From Methylomicrobium lacus LW14 (GTDB lineage Bacteria; Pseudomonadota; Gammaproteobacteria; Methylococcales; Methylomonadaceae): a stretch of DNA of 64,000 bases. The stretch covers positions 496,001 to 560,000 of the forward strand of contig NZ_AZUN01000001.1 of assembly GCF_000527095.1 (NCBI RefSeq), given 5' to 3'. The notes under the pieces are model-generated. The model was not told the origin of the DNA. It searched no databases and saw only the letters and a program-made list of their open reading frames with translations. The position numbers and the translations under genes were made by a program. Shown in pieces: positions 1-8,269 of this stretch (positions are counted from its first letter, which is position 1; every line of letters begins with the position of its first letter).

Positions 1-500
1 TGAAACGGGAAAGGGTAGGCATCCTCTTCTTCGTCATCAACTGCGGGATGCGCTCCAGACCAGTACGGTTCTTCAAAAGGAAGGTGTTGTCCGATGTCTT
101 CCATGATGCCGTTATCCGGAGACAGGCTCAGGGAACGTACTAGTTTTCCATTTGCCCACGTCGCATATGCAAACCAATCAACTACGCTGTGCATGGCGTG
201 AAGCGTGACCGTTCCGTTGCCGCCAGCGGCGATGAACCGCTGGTGTAACTTTGATGGGTAGTCGATGCCAAATTCTTTGGCAGCGACTACCGATACCCCA
301 GGAAAACAGCCTATATGTACCTCATCGTCTGGAGGACATGTATAGGAAAGATCACCGTCCCCAATTGGCTCAAGCCTCTCGCCCGGGAAGAGTGTTTCGG
401 CCAGCTTCTGGGTTGCCTCTCTGTCCAACGACGGGTTCGCCGTGAACGCGTCACGGGCATTAGAGTCGGCAAGCACGAGCATCCAAGTTTTTGCACCCAT
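1..500 (-). CDS. Partial cassette gene, DUF6928-like conserved hypothetical
   Basis: The minus strand is open from an ATG at 500 to the window edge, about 166 codons with no stop. The start is preceded by AGGAG at a good distance. The product begins MGAKTWMLVLADSNARD and later contains LHAMHSVVDWFAYATW and SLSLSPDNGIMEDIGQH, then an acidic stretch. From memory this pattern matches the actinobacterial-type family DUF6928; that is recollection, not a search. It has no known function, no signal peptide and no membrane segment. It lies just left of an attC site and on the same strand as the other cassettes, so it is most likely an integron cassette gene whose own attC is outside the window. Confidence 0.7.
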   Translation of the reverse strand, partial: MGAKTWMLVLADSNARDAFTANPSLDREATQKLAETLFPGERLEPIGDGDLSYTCPPDDEVHIGCFPGVSVVAAKEFGIDYPSKLHQRFIAAGGNGTVTLHAMHSVVDWFAYATWANGKLVRSLSLSPDNGIMEDIGQHLPFEEPYWSGAHPAVDDEEEDAYPFPF

Positions 501-620
501 AGATCAGCTCCTGAGGAATAAAGAGGCCCAACGCAAAGGTAAGGCGCGCGCTGGGGGCAAACCTTCAGCGAAGCCGCCGACCTTGATTAAAAAACAAACC
601 TTCAAAACCGCCAACGGGCG

Positions 621-752
621 GCGCGTCCCTTGTATCTTAACAGCGGTTATGATTAGCTACCATAACCTGAGGCAGAATGAGTTTGTGCGCGTCCCTTGTA
701 TCTTAACAGCGGTTATGATTAGCTACCATAACCTGAGGCAGAATGAGTTTGT
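621..752. repeat. 66-bp tandem duplication of the IS left end
   Basis: Positions 621-686 and 687-752 are two copies of one 66-bp unit. It starts with GCGCGTCCCT, the target arm, followed by the first 56 bp of the element. A third GCGCGTCCCT follows at 753-762, where the internal IS sequence continues with AGGG. The second IS copy at 21161 has only one unit. See the finding on a self-targeting scar. Confidence 0.93.
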
Positions 753-906
753 GCGCGTCCCTAGGGTTAACCTTGTGTCAAAGAGAAAACCTTCTGTCTC
801 GCTGCTGATGCCAATCTGAACACTGAACGGTAGCCAAGGGCCTCGACCCTGAATGCACAAGGCAAGTGAGCTCAGTTGGTTTACTTTAGCCATTCGGAGT
901 AACTTT
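698..906 (+). ncRNA. Candidate bridge RNA leader of IS110-type copy 1
   Basis: The 209-nt leader between the IS left end and the transposase ATG is the place where IS110-group elements encode their bridge RNA. It contains GCGCGTCCCT at 753-762, identical to the top strand of the left half of the insertion target. It also contains AACGGTAGCCAAGGG at 826-840, which equals the reverse complement of CCCTTGACCGTT except for three extra bases. A 7-bp stem, GGTTATG with CATAACC, is near the left end. That the leader is an RNA with guide loops is inferred; exact RNA ends and fold are unknown. Confidence 0.5.
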
Positions 907-1893
907 ATGTTTTTCATAGGCATTGATGTTTCCAAAGCCAAGCTGGATTGCAGCCTGTTAGTGGATGTCTCTAGCAGTAAACGCCGGGCCAAATCGGTTG
1001 CCAATTCTAAAGCCGGCGTCGGCGAACTCCTGTCCTGGTGTGCGAAACAGCACGCCATGACTCAAGAACTTCACGCTATCCTGGAAGGCACGGGAGTCTA
1101 TCACGAACAGGCGGCGCTGGCTTTAGCCGATGCCGGAGTCACCGTCTCGATTGTCAATCCGGCTCAAGTCAAAGACTTTGGCCGTAGTCTCGGTGTTCGC
1201 ACTAAAACCGATGGCATCGATAGTTTGATCTTAGCCCGCTACGGCGCCTTGCTCAAGCCCAAGATTTGGACCCCGCCGTCCAGAGAGGCTCGAACCTTAC
1301 AAGTCTTATTGTCCCGCCGTGAAGCGATTGCCCAAGACCTGCAACGCGAGCGCAACCGGTTGGAAAAAGCCGATGTTATCGATACGCCATCCCGCGTCCA
1401 TCAGTCCATTGTCGATTCTGTTGCCTTTCTGGAGCAACAACTCAGCAAGCTCCAACAAGACATAGACAACCACATTGACAGGCATCCCAACTTAAAAGCC
1501 GACCGTGATCTGTTGCTCAGCATTCCAGCAGTCGGGCCGCAAGTCAGTAATCACTTGCTGTCCATTATTCATACCCACCACTTCCAATCGGCTGAGCAAT
1601 TGGCAGCTTATCTCGGGCTAGTGCCGGTGGAGAGGCAATCTGGCTCATCTGTTTTAGGTCGACCTCGCTTGTCTAAAGCGGGCCCTGCACAGATGCGGGC
1701 TATCCTTTATATGGCAGCTATCGTAGCAACCCGTTATAACCTCCACCTTAAAGCACTTTATCAACGGCTACAGGAACGGGGTAAATCGAAAATGTCCGCT
1801 CTATGTGCGGTAATGCGAAAACTGGTGCATTTGTGCTTTGGCGTTCTTAAGACCAGAGAGCCTTACCGATCTGACTATGGCGTTAAAGCTTGA
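907..1893 (+). CDS. IS110-family transposase (DEDD recombinase), copy 1
   Basis: A 328-residue protein starting MFFIGIDVSKAKLD. It has the RuvC-like DEDD domain of IS110 transposases: D7 in GIDVSK, E60 in EGTG, D102 and D105 in RTKTDGIDS. A central helical region (130-195) leads to a Transposase_20-type domain with IPAVGP near 206 and a Ser-Gly pair at 245-246, where the family has its catalytic serine. I chose the ATG at 907 because GGAG lies 7 bases upstream and the protein then starts at the conserved motif; an upstream in-frame start at 853 would add 18 unrelated residues. The enzyme is expected to use a bridge RNA to join element ends to its target. It is identical to the copy at 21370. 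Confidence 0.95.
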   Translation: MFFIGIDVSKAKLDCSLLVDVSSSKRRAKSVANSKAGVGELLSWCAKQHAMTQELHAILEGTGVYHEQAALALADAGVTVSIVNPAQVKDFGRSLGVRTKTDGIDSLILARYGALLKPKIWTPPSREARTLQVLLSRREAIAQDLQRERNRLEKADVIDTPSRVHQSIVDSVAFLEQQLSKLQQDIDNHIDRHPNLKADRDLLLSIPAVGPQVSNHLLSIIHTHHFQSAEQLAAYLGLVPVERQSGSSVLGRPRLSKAGPAQMRAILYMAAIVATRYNLHLKALYQRLQERGKSKMSALCAVMRKLVHLCFGVLKTREPYRSDYGVKA

Positions 1894-1928
1894 CTTTTAA
1901 GACGGTATCTTTGACCGCCGGGTTAGAC

Positions 1929-2202
1929 CGATTGTAAAACAGACCCTGGGCGAAGCCAAGGAAAAAAACGAGGGCCTGCGCCAGCAGAAAGTCCTTGCCG
2001 TCCGGCAGGACTCCCCGGCTTGCGTCGCGCCGCGTTAAAGCCAAGGCCCTAAAAACCTTTGGGGTGTCTCGGACACCGCCAAAGCCTTGCCGAGCGAGCG
2101 TGACGCAAACGGATCAGGCCGAACGGATAAGAGTCGCCGTGGAAAACGGAACGGCCTTTCCGTGCCCGGAAGGAGCGACCCAAGCCTTTTGATTTTGTCG
2201 CC
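1929..2202. other. Cassette space without a supported gene
   Basis: This stretch lies between the R'' end of the split attC and the next attC. Both strands contain only short GC-rich frames without ribosome sites or recognisable products. It may be a noncoding or decayed cassette. Confidence 0.5.
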
Positions 2203-2328
2203 GTCTAACGTTTAAAATGAGCGGACAGCGGAGGCATGACGCCCCGGCCGCCCAGTGCAACATGGTAAACGGCCCTGGGCGGCCGGGGTGGCATGCCGGA
2301 GAGGGTCCGCTCGAGCGAAGGGTTAGGC
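2203..2328 (-). other. attC recombination site (126 bp)
   Basis: GTCTAAC (2203-2209) and GTTAGGC (2322-2328) bound an imperfect palindrome. GAGCGGAC near the left pairs with GTCCGCTC near the right, and CCCCGGCCGCCCAG pairs with CTGGGCGGCCGGGG around a central loop. This is the expected 3' site of the minus-strand cassette gene to its right. Confidence 0.88.
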
Positions 2329-2446
2329 CTCACTGGCTGCACACGGAACGAATGTGCAAGTTCCATGACGGGCAACTTGTGGCGTGCTTTGCTCTGATGT
2401 GTGCGAAGGGAACTTGAAGTTCTCGGTGAGGGCCAGGCCGGCGCAC

Positions 2447-2647
2447 TCAGAAGCCATAACGAACTGGGTTGGCCAGTATGGCGCCAGCCGTCTCATTCGC
2501 CTGCTGCTCAGAGAGTCGTGCTTGAAGAAGTACCTGAACCATTGCTTCGAAGTCCCTGGACTTCGCGGCCGCGTCGAAAGACTCGAACAGGTTTAGGTGA
2601 AAGAGTCGTTCGTTTACCGTCATTCCTTCAAGTGATTGTTCGTTCAT
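2447..2647 (-). CDS. Small cassette protein, conserved hypothetical
   Basis: A 66-residue cytosolic protein from an ATG at 2647, beginning MNEQSLEGMTVNERLFHLN and ending AILANPVRYGF. Its alternating charged and hydrophobic composition predicts a short helical bundle. I recall many small bacterial proteins with the same VNERL start and ILANPxxYGF end, often in integron cassettes; none that I know has an assigned function. The start is uncertain: the open frame begins at 2680 and another ATG at 2623 would give MTVNERL, but none of the three has a well-spaced Shine-Dalgarno sequence. Its 3' end faces the attC at 2203-2328, so the two form one cassette. Confidence 0.7.
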   Translation of the reverse strand: MNEQSLEGMTVNERLFHLNLFESFDAAAKSRDFEAMVQVLLQARLSEQQANETAGAILANPVRYGF

Positions 2648-2762
2648 GGCTACTGTTGAGTGGGCTGAGACCGAGGACAACGTCGCGGTGTCGACAAAAT
2701 CTGAAGCCCCAGGAAGTCTTTCCCCTTGGTGAAGGAAGACCTACACAGGCATGGGTGGTGAG

Positions 2763-2834
2763 GCCTAACGTTGTAGCTCACCGGCGGCAATGGAACGCAG
2801 TGGAATTGCCGTCCGGTGCAGCACCTTGTTAGCG
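2763..2834 (-). other. attC recombination site (72 bp)
   Basis: GCCTAAC (2763-2769) and GTTAGCG (2828-2834) flank arms ACCGGCGGCAAT and ATTGCCGTCCGGT. The right-hand core deviates from GTTRRRY, which is common for the less conserved R'' side. The stop codon of the following cassette gene (2829-2831) lies inside the site. Confidence 0.85.
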
Positions 2835-3812
2835 GCCGGATTCGCTGGAGCTCGCACCAGGCTCTTGATTCAATAGGTCAAGAACTTGTTCATACTCATC
2901 CGCTTTGATCTCCGTCAGAATCCGCTTGAGGTCTACATCAAATGAGAACCGTGTTTCGCGGCCATCGGACGTATTTTCATGCTTAACGAAATTAGGTTTA
3001 TAACATTTAATTAATTCACTAAGCCCATCATCGTCAGTAATAAAGTCCGAGCGTAAGAACCTCCCCCCTTTGCGGCCAAGGTACTCAATTTGCAGCTTAA
3101 TTTGGGAGAATCTTGAGATCGCCATGATGTCAGCCAAGGCGTTTTCTGCCTCGAATTTATCGGGATCGGCTTTAAATTTCATCAGATTTTTAGCGGCAGA
3201 ATTTCCATAGAGGCAGGCTAACGTTATCGTTACTATTGGATGCTGTCTGCTTATCTCCAAAGCATCAGCCTCCTTTACTATTTGCCTTGTCTTCTCAAAT
3301 CTGAGTTTCGGTGATATCGAATCTTTAAGTGCAAATCGGTTATTTGCGGTTTCAAGAAGCGCCAAATAATCGGGTCGCTTGACTTCAATGGCAACTCCCC
3401 TTAAATCCCGAAGGAAAGTGATGATAAATTCATCGGGTTCATACACACTGGCATTTTTGAAAAAAGCTCTTAGTGCAGAAAGATCACAAATTATCTGCTC
3501 TTCCAATTCAGCGTCAGTGATTTTTCCACGCGAATCACTGACCTTTTCCAACAATGCACAAAGGTATGAGAAACAATTTCGAGGTTTATCCAACTCACGA
3601 AGATGGGCAACTAACCTTGACTTCCGAGGATTCGTTTCGAGAGTCGCATCAGTAAGCTTTGTTGCGCCTACGACGCAAATATCTAAGAAATATAGAGTAG
3701 GAATACTAGCGGACCACTCTGCCAAGGCGGAATATTGTTCACGAGTAAGACTCATTTGCAGCGTTATCTGCTGCCCGCTATGGAACTCTTGAGGAGTTTC
3801 TTGTTCTTCCAT
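2829..3812 (-). CDS. Cassette protein of unknown function, 327 aa
   Basis: I do not recognise this protein. It is soluble, with no signal peptide or membrane segment. It has an acidic N-terminus (MEEQETPQEFHSGQQ), a helical middle region, a GRKGGRFLRSDF segment near residue 247 and a Ser/Glu-rich tail. The ATG at 3812 has AGGTGA just upstream. The gene is AT-richer than the core genes nearby, as expected of a horizontally acquired cassette. It is the cassette nearest the integrase remnant, so in a working integron it would be the most recently inserted and best expressed one. Confidence 0.75.
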   Translation of the reverse strand: MEEQETPQEFHSGQQITLQMSLTREQYSALAEWSASIPTLYFLDICVVGATKLTDATLETNPRKSRLVAHLRELDKPRNCFSYLCALLEKVSDSRGKITDAELEEQIICDLSALRAFFKNASVYEPDEFIITFLRDLRGVAIEVKRPDYLALLETANNRFALKDSISPKLRFEKTRQIVKEADALEISRQHPIVTITLACLYGNSAAKNLMKFKADPDKFEAENALADIMAISRFSQIKLQIEYLGRKGGRFLRSDFITDDDGLSELIKCYKPNFVKHENTSDGRETRFSFDVDLKRILTEIKADEYEQVLDLLNQEPGASSSESGR

Positions 3813-4024
3813 GGATCACCTATTATTTTACTTACTTGCTCGTAGTGGATGTCGCCCGAGCTTCGTCTTGCTCTACAAACCTGAAACTTTGAGGGGCCGC
3901 TAACTATAATTAGACATCCTAACAGGCGCAAAAAATTGCGTCATAAGGCTGTCTAAATAGTTGTAAAATCATAAAACTGATTTATTTTCATTGATGCGCG
4001 CGAAATTATCACATCCTAAATAAA
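3813..4024. other. Likely attI and promoter region of integron block 1
   Basis: This gap separates the first minus-strand cassette gene from the divergent integrase remnant, where attI belongs. Two plus-strand candidates for the attI core are CGCTAAC (3898-3904) and TCCTAAC (3917-3923). Neither fits RYYYAAC perfectly, so the crossover point is unresolved. The stretch is AT-rich and could carry promoters in both directions. Confidence 0.4.
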
Positions 4025-4178
4025 ATGCAATTCCCGTCAGCAAATTTTTTTTGTAAGCCGCCCAAGTTGCTCGATCAGGTTAGGGACAAAATCCGCCTGA
4101 AAGCATTCCAGCATCCGCACCGAGCAGGCTTATACGAACTGGATCAAACGCTTTATACTGCAATTTGCTGGATTCTAA
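4025..4178 (+). pseudogene. intI: Integron integrase (intI) N-terminal remnant, block 1
   Basis: The frame from 4025 reads MQFPSANFFCKPPKLLDQV and continues RDKIRLK, the typical start of IntI tyrosine recombinases (PKxLDQxRDxIRxxHYSxRTEQxYxxWIxRFI). After RLK the match moves to another frame: from about 4103 the sequence reads SIRTEQAYTNWIKRFIL and then stops at 4176-4178. The gene therefore has a one-base frameshift and lacks everything beyond about residue 45, including the catalytic domain. It runs divergently from the cassettes on its left, the normal integron arrangement. The hydrolase gene begins 6 bp after the remnant ends. Confidence 0.85.
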
Positions 4179-4184
4179 AAGCTG

Positions 4185-4862
4185 ATGAAAGACTTCACCT
4201 TGACCGCGATTGAAAAAGATTCAGAGGCGATCGTACTCCTGCATGGTCTGAAGCGCACCTACCGCAGCATGGACAAGGCGGGCAGCGTGCTGGCGAGCTA
4301 CGGTTATAAAATCGTCAATGCGAGCTATCCTTCGACGCAGCAGAAAATCGAGCCGCTGGCGCTGCAATGCATCGGGCAGGTTGTGCAGGAATGCGAGGCC
4401 GCCGACGTCAAAAAAATTCATTTCCTGACGCATTCCCTGGGCGGTATCCTGATCCGTTATTATCTGTCGGTCGCGTCGATCGAAAAACTCGGGCGCGTGG
4501 TGATGCTCGCGCCGCCGAATAAGGGCAGCGAAATTGTCGATAGGCTCGGTAATTGGCGGCTGTTTTATCTGCTGAATGGTCCGGCCGGATTGCAGCTCGG
4601 CACGGAACCGGACAGTTTGCCGAATCGGCTCGGCTCGGTCAATTTCGAAGCCGGCGTGATTGCCGGCGATAAAACCGCCAATCCCTTGCTGTCGCTATTG
4701 TTTCCGGAAGCGAATGACGGCAAGGTGGCGGTCAGCCGGACCCACGTCGACGGCATGTGCGATTTCATCGTGCTGCCTTACTCGCATACGTTCATCATGC
4801 GGCGCGATCAAGTGATCCGGCAGGCCTTACACTTCATTCAGCAAGGCCGCTTCGTCCAATAG
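4185..4862 (+). CDS. Alpha/beta hydrolase, esterase/lipase-like
   Basis: A 225-residue cytosolic alpha/beta hydrolase. IVLLHGLKRT near residues 16-25 supplies the oxyanion region. The nucleophile elbow is HSLGG with Ser84. Asp178 (EANDGK) and His201 (YSHTF) are well placed for the acid and base of the triad. The substrate cannot be told from sequence; the APPNKGSE segment near 110 occurs in bacterial lipase-like hydrolases. The ATG at 4185 lies just after the integrase remnant, so the original upstream region may have been replaced by integron sequence. The stop is 5 bp from the convergent transglycosylase stop. Confidence 0.85.
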   Translation: MKDFTLTAIEKDSEAIVLLHGLKRTYRSMDKAGSVLASYGYKIVNASYPSTQQKIEPLALQCIGQVVQECEAADVKKIHFLTHSLGGILIRYYLSVASIEKLGRVVMLAPPNKGSEIVDRLGNWRLFYLLNGPAGLQLGTEPDSLPNRLGSVNFEAGVIAGDKTANPLLSLLFPEANDGKVAVSRTHVDGMCDFIVLPYSHTFIMRRDQVIRQALHFIQQGRFVQ

Positions 4863-4867
4863 CTAGG

Positions 4868-5536
4868 TTACTGCTGGAGCGTCGTCCGATTGGCTTGCGC
4901 CAACTGTAATTGCTCGCTCAGGCGGGCCGTCGTTTTCATTTGTTTGTAGACGCGCATCACCTTGTCGGGATAGCGCGATTTCGATTTGCCCAAACTGCCG
5001 TTATAGCGCAATAAGGTGCGCCGGATATTGCCGTTGCTGACATCCTTGTATTGCGCCAGGATATGGGTGCCGAGCTTGATGTTTTTGCGCGGATCATACA
5101 AGGCGGGCAAGCCTCCGAGATTTTGGACTTTCTTCGGATGGGCTCTGGCCAGAACCTGCATCAGTCCGCGCGCGCCGGCCGGACTGATTGCTTTTTCCTT
5201 GAATCTGGACTCGACCGCAATCACGGCCAGAATCAATTCAGGTTGCAGGCCTTGTTGCAATCCGTGTCGAAATGCCTCGGAGACGATCGTCGCCGCCTTG
5301 TTTTCGGAAATTTTGAATCGTTCCTTGATGTAGCCGGACAGCGCCTTGATTTTTAGAATGTTCGGATCGGTGTTGGCCGCTTCCTGCTGAAATTCGTGCG
5401 AATCGCTCGGATCGAATTTCATCGATGGCACGGCAGCCCGCGAGGGTTGATGGGTTAACCCGGCACCAATCAAAAATAGCAGCGGGATGGTGACAGTATC
5501 GTGGTAAGCGCGTTTTAGCAAGATTTGAGTTCGCAT
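4868..5536 (-). CDS. Lytic murein transglycosylase, SLT domain
   Basis: A 222-residue envelope protein with a hydrophobic N-terminal segment (TIPLLFLIGAGL, residues 16-27) that is probably a signal or anchor. The SLT domain follows: LILAVIAVESRF holds the catalytic Glu109, and SPAGARGLMQV is the conserved motif after it. RYNGSLGKSKSRYPDKV fits the YNxG...YxxKV end of the fold. Such enzymes cleave the MurNAc-GlcNAc bond of peptidoglycan and release 1,6-anhydro products. The ATG at 5536 starts the hydrophobic N-terminus sensibly, though a later start cannot be excluded. It is transcribed convergently with the hydrolase. Confidence 0.88.
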   Translation of the reverse strand: MRTQILLKRAYHDTVTIPLLFLIGAGLTHQPSRAAVPSMKFDPSDSHEFQQEAANTDPNILKIKALSGYIKERFKISENKAATIVSEAFRHGLQQGLQPELILAVIAVESRFKEKAISPAGARGLMQVLARAHPKKVQNLGGLPALYDPRKNIKLGTHILAQYKDVSNGNIRRTLLRYNGSLGKSKSRYPDKVMRVYKQMKTTARLSEQLQLAQANRTTLQQ

Positions 5537-5875
5537 ATTCGGCCTCTTGTTATTTACGGGTTATGTTGCCGTCAGCGCCACACCGCTTGGCAAACCCGGG
5601 ATTGAACGGCAATATCAGGCAAAAGGTCATGACAATTGCCGGAAAAATAAGGAAAAAAAAGTTAATAACAGACTCGCTGGTGTTGGTGACGTTTTGAAGC
5701 TTAACGCATAATCACGGCAGGTGCAAACTTTTGCCGCGCATTTGCCAAAGCAAAAAGTTTATGCCTGTCTTTTTTTTAAGCCTCTGTTTTATTTGATGAA
5801 TATTTTTTAAACCATTGAAAAATAATGGTTATGGGCATTTTGCCGACATAAGAAAGGCGATTGCCGAGGGGCGAT
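5537..5875. other. Intergenic region, nothing identified
   Basis: These 339 bases between two minus-strand genes hold AT-rich tracts and no supported gene. They probably contain the promoter of the transglycosylase gene and the 3' end of the peptidase transcript, but I see no convincing hairpin. Confidence 0.5.
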
Positions 5876-8191
5876 TCAGAGCCGATACGACTGCCGCAGA
5901 ATGACCGCATCGACCGGCATGGCCGACGACGAGCGCATCGGGATGTTATTTTCGGGCCGTGATTTAAAGTTTTTCTGCCAAATTTCGCCCAGATCGGAAC
6001 GAATTTCGATGATTTCCAGCGACTTCATGCGCAAATCGGCCGGCAGCACAAAGGTCAACGTGATGCCTTCAGCCGGCAGTCCATGGAATTCGATGTACTG
6101 AATCGGCGAGTCCGCACGAGGGTTCTGATAAATCAATTGTTTGTCCGCATAAATTTGAACCGCAGCCGCCATGTTGTCGGCTTTCAAGCGGATCGTCGAG
6201 GCAGCGCGCCGCGAACGAATATGGATGCCGAGATAACTTTTTCCCTCGGCGCGGCGTTGCTCCACGACGCGGACGTCGGGCGCCGCAAGCGGGATAGGCT
6301 GGGTTTCTCGCACCAACAGGCGCCGCACCGGAACGAAATCAGCAAAAATTCCGTTAGTGCTGATCGCGGGTGTTGCGGTTAGAAATTGGCGGGTCCAGTC
6401 ATCCGCTTCGGCATCGTAACTGAGCCATCGGGCCGTATCAGTCGCGCCGTCCCAGGCATAATCGATGCTGTTGGGTTTGGGGCGGTCCGGGCTGAAATCG
6501 GATGCGCGGTCGGCCTGGATCAGCAACAGGCTGGCGGCCGCGAGGAAACCGGCCGGCAGGCTCCAGCCGAACGCGCGAGCCAGGATGTCCAGGGCAGGGG
6601 CGATCAGGCCCAGCGTCAGCGCAGCGACGATCATCAGCAGCCAATCGGCATGAAAGCCGAGCGCATGATGGGCCAGATACAGCGTCGGCGCGACGATCAG
6701 TAAAACGGCCGTCGAGCAGGCGCCGGTAATGAAGATGTTCCGCATACCCGACCAGACTAGGCGGAATGCCCAATCGGCAAGCATGGCCAACGCCGGGACC
6801 AGCGCAAAAAATACGCCGCCCGGAAATGCGAGGGCCAGATAGATGCCCGCCGCCAGCCAGAGGCTGAGGACGCCCGCCGAAAATTCGCGCGGCTGGATCC
6901 ATCGGGAGAGTCTCCTATGCAGCAGCATAAATGCGGCGACGGTTAAGCAGCAAGACGCCAGAAAGTAGAGCGTCGCGTTATAAGGCTCCTGCAGCCAGCG
7001 GTAATTTGGATAAAGGTGCATGACCGCGACATGGAAGGTGAAGTTGATGCCCGTCATCAGGCCTGCCAGCAGCAGGAAAATCGCCGTTTGCAGAAAATAT
7101 TGCCGCATGCCCAGCCGGCGGTAATAACCGCCGGCCATCGCGAGCAGGACAAACAACAGGAGCGCCGCACCGGCGATCAGCAGCGGAAGAGGGGCGTCCA
7201 GAGAAAACAGCAACAATTTGCCGAAAGGCAGGTTGAAATAGCCGAGGTCGCCATCCTGATCCAGATTTTTCAGATCGGCATCGGCAAAATGCCGGGCCAG
7301 TTGCAGCAGGTTTTCGCCTTGCAGCGCCAGGGTGCGCGGGTCCAGCCGTTCCAGGCTGTCGAGTGCGGTATGATAATCGGTCCATCCTTCGATGAACGCA
7401 AAGTTCATCCCGGCGATGCCGGCTTCCCGGAAGACGCTGAAGTCGGTATCGTTATGCAGCAGTTTTTTATAGATCGAAAACATCAGCGAGGAGGCGACCG
7501 GATGGACGGCGGCGCGCGCGTAATGCTCGACCAGCCGGGCGTTGCGGTCGCTGGTTTCGAACATCAACAGCACGCCGCCGTTGCCGCGCGCTTCGAAATT
7601 GAGCGCGACTGCACAGTCCTTTGCCCAGGGATGCCGCTCGACAAATGCCCGGCTGCCCAAGAGGCCCAACTCTTCAGCATCCGAGAACAGAAAGATCAGG
7701 TCGTTTTGGGCGCGAGCGCGATGTTTCAAGAGGCGTAGCGCTTCCAGCATCGAGGCGACCGCCGCGCCGTCGTCCGCCGCTCCGGGCGAAGTCTCGGCCG
7801 AATCGTAATGCGCCGCGACCAGCACCGCACCCTGACTCTTTTTACCCGGCACGCGCACCATGATGTTTTTGATCCGCGCGGCTTTTACGAACGGCTCCGG
7901 TGTATCAAAGCGCGCGGAAGCGATCGTTTCCTGCACCTCGGCGTGATAGCCGAGCGCTTCGATTTGTTCCAGCAAATAAGCGGCGACTTCATCATGCGGC
8001 CTGGAGCCTACCGGGTGCGGTTTGGCGGCGATATGCCGCAAGTGCGCAAGCGCATGCTCGATCGAATACGCCGTCTCGCCTCGACCTCGATCGAGTGCGG
8101 GCGGGACGAGCATAAGGCCGCAGGCCCAAAATGCCAGGCCCCAGAACAGGAGGATGATGGAAGCCTGTTGCCAGGCGATCTTTGGGGACAT
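5876..8191 (-). CDS. M28-family membrane metallopeptidase
   Basis: A 771-residue protein with one N-terminal membrane segment (SIILLFWGLAFWACGLMLV), an M28 zinc peptidase domain at about 45-300 and a multi-pass membrane region at about 325-560. A beta-rich extracytoplasmic tail completes it. Zinc and catalytic motifs are visible: AAHYDS, GAADDGAA, SDAEELGLLGS, NFEARGNGG and the distal DYHTALDS. The architecture resembles ER metallopeptidase 1/Fxna-like M28 proteins also found in bacteria. Expected activity is removal of N-terminal residues from peptides at the outer face of the inner membrane; substrate unknown. No strong Shine-Dalgarno sequence precedes the ATG. It starts about 175 bp from the divergent smbP gene. 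Confidence 0.85.
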   Translation of the reverse strand: MSPKIAWQQASIILLFWGLAFWACGLMLVPPALDRGRGETAYSIEHALAHLRHIAAKPHPVGSRPHDEVAAYLLEQIEALGYHAEVQETIASARFDTPEPFVKAARIKNIMVRVPGKKSQGAVLVAAHYDSAETSPGAADDGAAVASMLEALRLLKHRARAQNDLIFLFSDAEELGLLGSRAFVERHPWAKDCAVALNFEARGNGGVLLMFETSDRNARLVEHYARAAVHPVASSLMFSIYKKLLHNDTDFSVFREAGIAGMNFAFIEGWTDYHTALDSLERLDPRTLALQGENLLQLARHFADADLKNLDQDGDLGYFNLPFGKLLLFSLDAPLPLLIAGAALLLFVLLAMAGGYYRRLGMRQYFLQTAIFLLLAGLMTGINFTFHVAVMHLYPNYRWLQEPYNATLYFLASCCLTVAAFMLLHRRLSRWIQPREFSAGVLSLWLAAGIYLALAFPGGVFFALVPALAMLADWAFRLVWSGMRNIFITGACSTAVLLIVAPTLYLAHHALGFHADWLLMIVAALTLGLIAPALDILARAFGWSLPAGFLAAASLLLIQADRASDFSPDRPKPNSIDYAWDGATDTARWLSYDAEADDWTRQFLTATPAISTNGIFADFVPVRRLLVRETQPIPLAAPDVRVVEQRRAEGKSYLGIHIRSRRAASTIRLKADNMAAAVQIYADKQLIYQNPRADSPIQYIEFHGLPAEGITLTFVLPADLRMKSLEIIEIRSDLGEIWQKNFKSRPENNIPMRSSSAMPVDAVILRQSYRL

Positions 8192-8269
8192 GGGATCGGG
8201 ATGCCGGGTGACGAAAACTGAAGTTTAAACAGCTCCGCCGGAACTGACAATTTTCGTCCGTGTCTTATG

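Larger units (their letters stand above)
698..1912 (+). mobile_element. IS110-type insertion sequence, copy 1 (1215 bp)
   Basis: This is a single-gene element with no terminal inverted repeats. It has a noncoding left leader of about 209 bp and only about 19 bp after the transposase stop. Comparison with the uninserted sequence at 17848-17863 gives a shared core TT or TTG at both ends. There is no multi-base target duplication beyond that core, as expected for IS110-family recombinases. It is the same length as the copy at 21161-22375, at a constant offset of 20463, and both encode the same protein, so the transposition looks recent. The long 5' leader and short 3' end point to the IS110 group rather than the IS1111 group. 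An additional 66 bp of left-end sequence (632-697) lies outside the unit-length element. Confidence 0.9.
526..1928 (-). other. attC site split by the IS110-type element (copy 1)
   Basis: GCCCAAC at 526-532 fits the RYYYAAC core and GTTAGAC at 1922-1928 fits GTTRRRY. The left arm GGTAAGGCGCGC pairs imperfectly with the right arm GCGCGTCCCTTGACC once the insertion is removed. The attC is then about 123 bp. The insertion lies in the right arm, between GCGCGTCCCTT (ending 631) and TTGACCG (1911-1917). The middle (GCGAAGCCGCC and AAAACCGCCAACGGGCGG) is shared with the attC sites at 17757 and 21055. Confidence 0.82.

Noticed and set aside
723..1058. 111-codon minus-strand frame inside the IS110-type element (also 21186-21521)
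   Set aside because: It is antisense to the transposase start and the leader; being in both copies only reflects that the element is repeated.
4025..4213. A 62-aa protein as an independent gene
   Set aside because: Its first half is IntI and its second half is out-of-frame IntI; it is a pseudogene remnant.
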